This document shows positions 1 to 5,400 of a DNA stretch of 8,111 nt, one piece after another; the first letter of the stretch is position 1, and every line of letters starts with the position of its first letter. The notes below the pieces were generated by a model that saw only the letters and a list, made by a program, of their open reading frames with translations, had not been told where the DNA came from and did not search any database. Origin of the DNA: Acidobacteriota bacterium (GTDB lineage Bacteria > Acidobacteriota > Terriglobia > Terriglobales > Acidobacteriaceae). The DNA is taken from NCBI GenBank assembly GCA_021801945.1, contig JAKABE010000129.1, positions 1 to 8,111 of the forward strand, given 5' to 3'. Position numbers and translations under genes: made by a program.

Positions 1-1218
1 AATCTGGCCCGGCATGGCTCCGATGTATGTGCGCCGGTGGCCGCGAATCTCCGCTTCGTCACGCACGCCGCCCAGCGAGAGCCGCACGAACTTGCGCCCC
101 GTCGCTTTGGCGATCGACATGCCCAGCGAGGTCTTGCCCACACCCGGCGGTCCGACAAAGCACAAGATCGATCCCTTCGGATTCTTCACCAACTGGCGCA
201 CCGCCAGAAACTCCAGAATCCGCTCCTTGATCTTTTCCAGACCGTAGTGGTCGGCGTTGAGCACCTTCTCCGCGAATTCGATCGACCGCGTCTCCTTCGA
301 CTTTTTCTTCCACGGCACTGCCAGCAGCCAGTCAATGTAATTGCGGCTCACGGTGGACTCAGCCGACATGGGCGGCATGGCTTCCAGCTTCTTCAACTCC
401 TGGGTCGCCTTCTCCAGCACGTCCTTGGGCATGCCGGCGGCCTCGATCTTCTTGCGCAGCTCGTCGAACTCGCTTTTTTCGCCGCGTCCCAGCTCCTTCT
501 GGATGGCCTTGATCTTTTCGTTCAGGTAATACTCTTTCTGCGCCCGCTCCATCTGCCGTTTGACGCGCGACTGGATATTGCGGTCCAGGTCCAGCTTCTC
601 GATCTCAACGTCGAGGACGTCGGCGATGCGCGCCAGACGCGCGGCGGGATCGAAGATGGCCAGCAGCTCCTGCTTCTCCTCAATGCCCAATTGCAGGTTG
701 GCCGCGATGGTATCGCTCAGCTTGGCAGGCTCGTCCATGCGCACGCTGGCGATGATGGTCTCGTAGTTCAGCGACTGCTGCAGCTTCACGTAGCTTTCAA
801 ACAGCGTGGTCACACGCTGCATCAGCTGCTCGGCCGCGGGCGTCATCTCGAACTGGCTCTTGCCCACACGCACTGTGGCCACAAAAAAGCCGTCGCGGTC
901 GTTCACTTCAATGCTCTTAGCTCGCTCTACCCCCTCCACCAGCACCTTGATGTTGCCGTCGGGCATCTTCACGCTCTGCACGATGTTGCAGATCGAGCCT
1001 ACCTGGTAAATATCCTTGGCTCTGGGTTCGTCGATCGATGCGTCGTGCTGCGTGGCCAGAAAAATCTTCCGGTCGCCGTTAAGCGCTTCCTCCAGCGCGC
1101 GCACGCTCGATTCCCGTCCCACCACAAATGGAGTCATCATATAGGGGAAGATCACCATGTCGCGGATAGGCATCATGGGCAGCTTGCGCGGCTCGTTCTT
1201 TTCGCGAGATATAGTCAT
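1..1218 (-). CDS. lon: ATP-dependent protease Lon, N-terminal 406 residues (cut by window edge)
   Basis: Lon is a cytosolic homo-oligomeric AAA+ serine protease that unfolds and degrades damaged and regulatory proteins. Reading leftward from the ATG at 1218, the frame stays open to base 1. Residues about 12-205 form the Lon substrate-binding N domain, with the typical PIRDMVIFP start at 17-25. Residues about 221-245 carry the family's helical hallmark ([16 protein letters not shown]). The AAA+ domain follows, with Walker A GPPGVGKT at 356-363 (lysine 362, the same numbering as E. coli Lon). The last visible residues, [14 protein letters not shown], match the Lon segment after Walker A. Walker B, sensor residues and the Ser-Lys protease dyad lie beyond the edge. 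The start is supported by an AAGGTG ribosome binding site 5 nt upstream. No frameshift or missing key residue is seen. It is divergent from the CDGSH gene. Family assignment is essentially certain; intactness of the rest is unknown. Confidence 0.97.
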   Translation of the reverse strand, partial: MTISREKNEPRKLPMMPIRDMVIFPYMMTPFVVGRESSVRALEEALNGDRKIFLATQHDASIDEPRAKDIYQVGSICNIVQSVKMPDGNIKVLVEGVERAKSIEVNDRDGFFVATVRVGKSQFEMTPAAEQLMQRVTTLFESYVKLQQSLNYETIIASVRMDEPAKLSDTIAANLQLGIEEKQELLAIFDPAARLARIADVLDVEIEKLDLDRNIQSRVKRQMERAQKEYYLNEKIKAIQKELGRGEKSEFDELRKKIEAAGMPKDVLEKATQELKKLEAMPPMSAESTVSRNYIDWLLAVPWKKKSKETRSIEFAEKVLNADHYGLEKIKERILEFLAVRQLVKNPKGSILCFVGPPGVGKTSLGMSIAKATGRKFVRLSLGGVRDEAEIRGHRRTYIGAMPGQI

Positions 1219-1223
1219 GAAAA

Positions 1224-1229
1224 CACCTT
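1224..1229 (-). promoter_or_regulatory. Ribosome binding site of lon
   Basis: On the minus strand AAGGTG lies 5 nt before the ATG at 1218. It is a good anti-16S match and fixes this ATG as the lon start. The A/T-rich stretch around it (1219-1236) should keep the site unstructured. Confidence 0.7.
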
Positions 1230-1415
1230 AAAAATTAGACGCGCGCAAACTCTTCCCGATTCGCGGGTTCATTGCCGCCCTTGTGGGGATTGTACAGCGG
1301 AACGGGCAATCGGGCACCTCTGCCGCCATCTCTTCGCCCCGGCACCCAGCAGCGGCAATCTCCCCAGCGCCCTTGCGTAAAATTGAATTGCGGTAAAATT
1401 CCATCGTCCCCATTC

Positions 1416-1423
1416 AAGGAGAG
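1416..1423 (+). promoter_or_regulatory. Ribosome binding site of the CDGSH gene
   Basis: AAGGAGAG ends 7 nt before the ATG at 1431. It is a near-ideal Shine-Dalgarno sequence. It decides the start in favour of 1431 over the in-frame ATG at 1272, which would add 53 residues of low-complexity sequence unrelated to the family. Confidence 0.85.
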
Positions 1424-1430
1424 TTCCCCA

Positions 1431-1670
1431 ATGCCCGAACCTACGATTGCGCAACGCGGCCCCTACGCTGTTCAACTCGAAGCCGGCAAAACCTATGCCT
1501 GGTGCGCCTGCGGCCGCAGCGCCAAGCAGCCTTTCTGCGACGGCACCCATCGTGGCAGCGAGTTCACCCCAGTCAAATTCCAGGCCGAGAAAACTGAGAC
1601 CGTTTATCTCTGCGGATGCAAGTACACCAGCGACCGTCCGTTTTGCGATGGCACGCATGGCAAGCTGTAG
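1431..1670 (+). CDS. Tandem CDGSH iron-sulfur domain protein, 79 residues
   Basis: This small soluble protein carries two CDGSH-type [2Fe-2S] binding motifs of the mitoNEET family pattern C-x-C-x2-(S/T)-x3-P-x-C-D-G-x-H. Motif 1 spans residues 25-40, with predicted ligands C25, C27, C36 and H40. Motif 2 spans 61-76, with ligands C61, C63, C72 and H76. All eight ligands and both CDG-T-H cores are intact. The three-Cys/one-His ligation predicts redox- and pH-sensitive clusters. There is no signal peptide or membrane helix, so it should be cytosolic. The length fits the bacterial two-motif CDGSH proteins, which contain little beyond the two domains. The residues before motif 1 (RGPYAVQLEAGKTYAWCACG) match the usual beta-strand lead-in. 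It appears monocistronic: lon is divergent and the next gene converges on it. The exact role (redox sensing, cluster storage or electron transfer) is not known for most bacterial members and cannot be inferred from this context. Confidence 0.95.
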   Translation: MPEPTIAQRGPYAVQLEAGKTYAWCACGRSAKQPFCDGTHRGSEFTPVKFQAEKTETVYLCGCKYTSDRPFCDGTHGKL

Positions 1671-1814
1671 CACAGTTCCAAAATCAGACACTCCGCCCGG
1701 CAGTCCTTACTGGCAAATCACAACCAGCTATCGAGAATCTGAAAATCGAGCGACAGAGGAGCAGCCGCCCGCCTTCAAGGCGACCAATCGGTAGCCGGCG
1801 ACAGGACCTGACAC
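1671..1814. other. Non-coding region after the CDGSH gene, no clear feature
   Basis: This is the left part of a 330-bp gap (1671-2000) between two convergent genes. I see no gene with a credible ribosome binding site, no RNA gene and no classic T-tailed terminator here. One short hairpin is possible (CGCC-TTCAA-GGCG, 1770-1782). Open frames crossing this stretch have no family resemblance. The right part of the gap is structured and is annotated separately. Confidence 0.6.
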
Positions 1815-1886
1815 TCCGCAGCTGCCGTATTCACATAGCATACCCCTTTGGTATGCCGTGCTTGGAGTTGCGAAGAGAGCTGCGGA
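1815..1886. repeat. Nested inverted repeats (structured intergenic element)
   Basis: An outer perfect 9-bp inverted repeat, TCCGCAGCT (1815-1823) with AGCTGCGGA (1878-1886), encloses an inner perfect 7-bp hairpin, GCATACC (1838-1844) with GGTATGC (1850-1856) and a 5-nt loop CCTTT. The inner hairpin can extend to 1834-1860 with one mismatch and one G-U pair. No T-run follows on either strand, so this is not a textbook intrinsic terminator. It may be a folded RNA 3' end, a Rho-related or convergent-gene stop, or a degenerate repeat element. The repeats are directly visible; the function is inferred. Confidence 0.55.
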
Positions 1887-1900
1887 TTCTTGATGGAACT

Positions 1901-1939
1901 GCTATCCGCCGAAGGGGGTAACCCACTTCGGCGGACAGC
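1901..1939. terminator. Strong stem-loop downstream of both convergent genes (possible terminator)
   Basis: TCCGCCGAAG (1905-1914) pairs perfectly with CTTCGGCGGA (1926-1935). After one A-C mismatch, GCT (1901-1903) pairs with AGC (1937-1939), giving a 13-pair GC-rich stem with an 11-nt apical region. It starts about 60 nt after the stop of the leftward receptor gene, a usual place for a terminator. There is no U-run on the 3' side for either direction; the A-rich stretch at 1940-1949 would be a U-run before the stem in the leftward transcript. Termination or 3'-end protection is therefore plausible but unproven. Confidence 0.5.
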
Positions 1940-2000
1940 AAAAGAAAAAGTGTTGCCCTATGCCGTGTTTACTCCTGGCTTAGGTTCCCCCCAACGGCTC

Positions 2001-5000
2001 TCAGAAGGTGAACTCTGCGTTCAAAAAGATGCGGCGCGCCGCGGAGCCCTGGGAGAAAATTCTGCCTTCCAGGCTGGTGGATTGTTCGAAGCGGGGACCG
2101 GGACCATACAAACCGGTGCTTTGATTGAGTGTTGGAACCACGCTTCCAGATGGCGTTCCGTAGTTAATGTCGTTGAAGATGTTCAAGGCGTGGGCACTGA
2201 AGGTGAGCTGGTACCTGCGCCCCGCGCCGGGGTTACCCCTGAACATTCCACCTTGCATTCCTCCAAATGGGCCGCCGGGGTGGAAGTGACCGTGAGGGCC
2301 GCCGGGAGGCATGCCGCCCATTTGCCCTTCCGCCTTAGGCCCGATGCCGAAGGTGCGGCTTATGCGCAGGTTCAGGGCTACCGACGGAGGGGCATTTCCT
2401 AAATCGTCGGGGATGAGGACATCACCGGCCTGCGGCTTGGTATTCAGGCAGCCAAAGGTCGTCTCCACAAAACTCGAATTGGATGTTTGACAGTCGGCAG
2501 CACTCGCGATGGCGGGGCGGTCGTTGAAGAAGGCGTCGCCGGTCAGATCGGAGCTAGTGACGATGTTGTAGGGATGACCCTGCTGTGCAATCAGAAATGG
2601 ATTGAACGTAAGCCCCCAAGGGCCTACATACTGGCCGGCCACCAGCACCCACTGGGGATGAACCCAGACCGAACGGCCATAATCCTGCATCAGGTTATAA
2701 GAATTCGACGGAAATCCTCCAGCGGCAGAGCCCCCGTCACCATGGGCGTCATTGAAATTGTAGAAGCCGAAGAGGCTGAAGTCTTGGGAGATGGTCGCGT
2801 TAAAGTTCACGATGATCTGGTTTTCCTTGAATATCCCCTCCGGATAATACTGATCCACGACGCCGTAGTTGGGATTGGGTCGCGGACCGGTGGTGCCGTT
2901 ATAGAAAGTAGTTCCAGCCAACGGCTCGTAGGCGTTTGCGTCCCGTGTCACCATCTCGTGCACGCCATTGGTGTGCAAATAGGTGAGGGTGACCATGGCG
3001 CCCTTGCCCACGTGCTGCTCCAAGCTAAGGGCAGTCATTTCCATGTACGGAGACCTGTACTGGGGCGAGATAGTGTAGACAGTTGGCGGTGGGTTGCTGC
3101 CCGATCCGCACGAGGCCACTCCGCCAGGGATGGAGCTCAGGCTCGTAGAACTGAAGCAGGTGGGGTTGTAGATGATGGTCTGCCTCTGCGCGTGGGATCC
3201 AATGTTGTACTGCTCCAAATTCATCAGTTCGGGAATGAGAAAGCGGTCATAGAAGAAGCCAAAGCCTGCTTGGAGCACGGTCTTTGGTGGAGCGCCGTTC
3301 TTGTGCCCGCCGATCGCGTACGCAAGGTCGAACCGTGGCGCCCAGTCGGCGTGGTCGGCCACGTGATTTTCCGTCTCGAAGCGCAACCCGTAAGAGAAGG
3401 TGAGATACGGCTTCACCTTCCAGTCGTCCTGGTAGAATAACGCACCGTCAAAGATGTTGCCCGTAAAATTCTGGGCGCCGGTAGTGTAGCTAAGCTCAAT
3501 CGGCGTGCAAGCCTGGTCCGCGGTAGGACACGTGGCCTTAATCTCCGCCAGCGTCTGACCCTGCGCAAGGCCGGTCAGCATGTACGCGTATCCCGACAAG
3601 GTCTCGAAGCTGAAATTCCCGTTGAAGCCCCCATCCGTGATCAGGGACTCGCTGTTGTCGCGCAGCCAGGTGCCGAATTCGATGGTGTGCTGGCCTGCGG
3701 TCAGCGTGGTAAAGTCTTGCAGCTCGTAGTGATTAGCATGTTGGCTGTTGTTCTGGGCTAAATCGCCCCCATCTGTAAAATAGGTCGGAACACCAAACGA
3801 AGGAGCCGAACTTGCTGGCGTCTCGGTCGTGATCCTGCGCCGGAACTCGAAGCGTGTTTCGTTCACAAGACTGTCGCTGATGATCTGCGTATCGTCTAAC
3901 TCAACGGTATGATCGAGCACATCGCTGTTAAAGGCTTGGCTCGGTAGGCTCGTCGAGCCAGTCAGGTTGCCGGTCCTGTAGTCGCGGTAAAACTGATAAA
4001 GCACGCTGAGCGTATTATTGTTTCCCAGCTGGAGGTCGATGCGTGGGTTGATGTTCGTCAGCGTCGCCGGGGTGAACAGTCCGCCCACGTTGTTCGGCGC
4101 CGTGGGTACGCTGTAGCTGTTGGTGTTCGAGTCGAAGATCGGGGTGAACGCCGTGTAGATGTTGTCATTTTGCATGTTGCGCTGCTGGATATTGAAAAAG
4201 AACGACGCATTCTTCGCGATCGGGCCGCTCACTGTTCCATTGAGCATGTAGCTGTGGTAAGAGGGAATGGCTCCCGTGAAGGGATTGAGCGTATTAAATG
4301 AGCTGTCGTTGCCCATGCCGAAGAATTCCCCGTGCCAGTTGTTCGTTCCCGGCTTGGTCAGAATCTCGATGCGTCCAAAGCCTAGCCGGTCGTATTCGGC
4401 TGAGAACGGGTTCCGATTGACGATGATGCGCTCGATGTCCGATTTCGGCGGAAGTTGACCGCCCGTGAATCCGTTAATGAAGATCTGGCCCCCGTTGGGG
4501 CCCGCGGCGGGGCCAGCCAGCGCCTGCAACTCGTTGGCAAGCTCGGTCGGATCGTTGGAGAGCGTATTCAGGGTCTTGCCGCTCATCACCATGGTATTGG
4601 TGTTGTTGGAGGGGCTGGTGCTGATCGAGGGCCCGGCTGAGGCCGAGACCTGTACTTGCTGTTGCTGCACGGCGATCACTAGCGTCAGGTTCATTTGTCT
4701 CACCCGCCCAGCGGCAATCGTCACACTGGAATTGGTGAGCGGAGCAAACCCGCTTTTCGTGGCGGAGATGGAATACACTCCGGGCGTAAGATTCCGAAAC
4801 GTGTATTGCCCCTCCGGGCCGGATGTGGTCTTCAGAGCTTGGCCGTTACCTTTAAGGGTGATACTGACGCCAGGAATAACCGCACCACTGGGGTCCTCGG
4901 CGCTGCCGCTCAACGTGCCGGTGTGCGATTGTGCAGAAGCCTGTGGCGCCAGCATGAAAAGAAAGTAGAAGAACGGACCGAGCACAAGGCCGAGCGGCCT

Positions 5001-5015
5001 GAGCTTCTTTATCAT
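2001..5015 (-). CDS. TonB-dependent receptor, Oar-like, 1004 residues (complete copy)
   Basis: Predicted outer-membrane importer powered by TonB-ExbB-ExbD. Residues 1-28 are a signal peptide: KK at 3-4, a hydrophobic core and a cleavage site ASA|QS after A28. Residues about 31-112 are a carboxypeptidase-regulatory-like (Ig-fold) domain with the usual G-x-V-x-D-P-S-G-A-like opening (SGSAEDPSGAVIPG). The QQQQVQVSA segment near 117-125 sits where Oar-like proteins carry their TonB-box region. A plug domain (about 140-230) includes INGFTGGQLPP, NPFSAEYDRLGFGRIEI and TKPGT. The rest is a beta-barrel ending in phenylalanine (AEFTF), as expected for BAM-assembled proteins. The only six cysteines are C496/C503, C620/C636 and C842/C856. 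Residues 897-932 are rich in Gly, His and Met (HGHFH at 908-912). The ATG at 5015 has a TGAGGTT ribosome site 11 nt upstream. Family and location are firm; substrate is unknown. It is the downstream member of a tandem pair. Confidence 0.93.
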   Translation of the reverse strand: MIKKLRPLGLVLGPFFYFLFMLAPQASAQSHTGTLSGSAEDPSGAVIPGVSITLKGNGQALKTTSGPEGQYTFRNLTPGVYSISATKSGFAPLTNSSVTIAAGRVRQMNLTLVIAVQQQQVQVSASAGPSISTSPSNNTNTMVMSGKTLNTLSNDPTELANELQALAGPAAGPNGGQIFINGFTGGQLPPKSDIERIIVNRNPFSAEYDRLGFGRIEILTKPGTNNWHGEFFGMGNDSSFNTLNPFTGAIPSYHSYMLNGTVSGPIAKNASFFFNIQQRNMQNDNIYTAFTPIFDSNTNSYSVPTAPNNVGGLFTPATLTNINPRIDLQLGNNNTLSVLYQFYRDYRTGNLTGSTSLPSQAFNSDVLDHTVELDDTQIISDSLVNETRFEFRRRITTETPASSAPSFGVPTYFTDGGDLAQNNSQHANHYELQDFTTLTAGQHTIEFGTWLRDNSESLITDGGFNGNFSFETLSGYAYMLTGLAQGQTLAEIKATCPTADQACTPIELSYTTGAQNFTGNIFDGALFYQDDWKVKPYLTFSYGLRFETENHVADHADWAPRFDLAYAIGGHKNGAPPKTVLQAGFGFFYDRFLIPELMNLEQYNIGSHAQRQTIIYNPTCFSSTSLSSIPGGVASCGSGSNPPPTVYTISPQYRSPYMEMTALSLEQHVGKGAMVTLTYLHTNGVHEMVTRDANAYEPLAGTTFYNGTTGPRPNPNYGVVDQYYPEGIFKENQIIVNFNATISQDFSLFGFYNFNDAHGDGGSAAGGFPSNSYNLMQDYGRSVWVHPQWVLVAGQYVGPWGLTFNPFLIAQQGHPYNIVTSSDLTGDAFFNDRPAIASAADCQTSNSSFVETTFGCLNTKPQAGDVLIPDDLGNAPPSVALNLRISRTFGIGPKAEGQMGGMPPGGPHGHFHPGGPFGGMQGGMFRGNPGAGRRYQLTFSAHALNIFNDINYGTPSGSVVPTLNQSTGLYGPGPRFEQSTSLEGRIFSQGSAARRIFLNAEFTF

Positions 5016-5025
5016 TTTGAACTTA

Positions 5026-5031
5026 ACCTCA
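5026..5031 (-). promoter_or_regulatory. Ribosome binding site of the complete receptor gene
   Basis: On the minus strand TGAGGTTAAG precedes the ATG at 5015. The GAGG core (5030-5027) lies 11 nt from the start, slightly long but acceptable. The next residues form a clear signal peptide, which confirms this start independently. Confidence 0.6.
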
Positions 5032-5064
5032 GGAAAGCTAGATAAATTGCATCTGCATTTAGGT

Positions 5065-5082
5065 AGACGCTAGATGGCGTCT
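5065..5082. promoter_or_regulatory. 18-bp interrupted palindrome, candidate operator
   Basis: AGACGC (5065-5070) and GCGTCT (5077-5082) are perfect inverted repeats separated by 6 bp (TAGATG). The site lies 50 bp upstream of the receptor start codon. Spacing and symmetry suit a dimeric transcription factor, or a short hairpin in the leader RNA. A second small dyad (TGCA-TC-TGCA) lies at 5048-5057. A 6-bp dyad can arise by chance, so this is a candidate only. Confidence 0.35.
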
Positions 5083-5153
5083 TTAAGTTTCCGACATCTT
5101 TCAGGCCTCAAATCGGGTCCCCAGTTGGCGTTGAACGCAGCGCGGCACCCCAC

Positions 5154-5223
5154 TTTGGCACTCGCGGCAGCCAAACCATCCGCTGCGATGGACCCTCCAC
5201 TCTGTGCTTCCCTGGAAGGTGGA
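5154..5223 (-). repeat. Cluster of three adjacent hairpins in the receptor leader
   Basis: Hairpin 1 is TTTGGC (5154-5159) with GCCAAA (5170-5175) and a 10-nt loop. Hairpin 2 follows with no gap: CCATC (5176-5180) with GATGG (5187-5191) and a 6-nt loop. Hairpin 3 is TCCAC (5196-5200) with GTGGA (5219-5223), enclosing CTTC (5207-5210) with GAAG (5215-5218). All these stems are perfect Watson-Crick. Stacked helices suggest a folded leader RNA, but each stem is short and the DNA is GC-rich, so chance is not excluded. Confidence 0.35.
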
Positions 5224-5275
5224 AGAGCCGCCGTAGAAGGACGCCGGGAACGAGTGAGTTCTGAAGGGTTGCAGC

Positions 5276-5307
5276 AAAAAGCGGCGATTCCATCATGGAA
5301 CCGCCGC
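5276..5307 (-). terminator. Intrinsic terminator of the upstream receptor gene
   Basis: Read leftward, an 11-bp stem with one G-U pair (GCGGCGGTTCC with GGAATCGCCGC, 5307-5281) and a 5-nt loop ATGAT is followed directly by TTTTT (5280-5276). It lies 94 nt past the stop of the receptor gene ending at 5401. This is a textbook rho-independent terminator for that gene. The rightward strand also has a T-run nearby (5312-5316), so it could work in both directions. Confidence 0.88.
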
Positions 5308-5400
5308 TTGAGTTTTTCGCGTCGACATTGGGCAGAAGGACAGATGCGGTCATCGGCCGGGGTGCAAGGCCGCTCCCGGTTCAATCCCCCCTTAAAGCCC

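Larger units (their letters stand above)
1219..1430. promoter_or_regulatory. Divergent promoter region between lon and the CDGSH gene
   Basis: This 212-bp gap must hold the promoters of both divergent genes. For the rightward gene, GTAAAATT occurs twice (1377-1384 and 1393-1400), giving two possible -10 boxes TAAAAT at 1378-1383 and 1394-1399. The second has a weak TTGCGT at 1373-1378, with a spacer of only 15 bp. For lon, the minus strand has TACAAT at 1294-1289, a fair -10 box about 70 nt before the start codon, without a clear -35. No CIRCE-type heat-shock operator (TTAGCACTC/GAGTGCTAA) is present. The location is firm; the individual boxes are tentative. Confidence 0.4.
5016..5275 (-). 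other. Structured 5' leader/promoter region of the complete receptor gene
   Basis: These 260 bp lie between the terminator of the upstream receptor and the start of this one, so they should hold its promoter and untranslated leader. I found no clear -35/-10 pair. The region contains the 18-bp interrupted palindrome at 5065-5082, a smaller dyad TGCA-TC-TGCA at 5048-5057 and a hairpin cluster at 5154-5223, listed separately. It matches no riboswitch consensus I could recall (cobalamin, TPP, SAM-I, c-di-GMP-I were considered). Open frames crossing it have no family resemblance. Confidence 0.45.

Noticed and set aside
37..1380. 447-codon open frame on the plus strand opposite lon
   Set aside because: It is an antisense shadow of a clear lon gene; the translation has a His/Leu-rich composition, no known domain and no credible ribosome site.
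1272..1430. N-terminal extension of the CDGSH protein from an upstream in-frame ATG
   Set aside because: The extra 53 residues are Pro/Arg-rich without family match, and a near-perfect ribosome site precedes the ATG at 1431.
2487..3440. 317-codon plus-strand open frame inside the complete receptor gene (a similar one at 5971-6666 in the second copy)
   Set aside because: Both are antisense to well-supported receptor genes and their similarity follows from the duplication. Neither resembles a known family.
5345..5395. Possible tRNA T-loop (GGTTCAATCC)
   Set aside because: The flanking bases do not form a T-arm, and no acceptor, D or anticodon arms are present.
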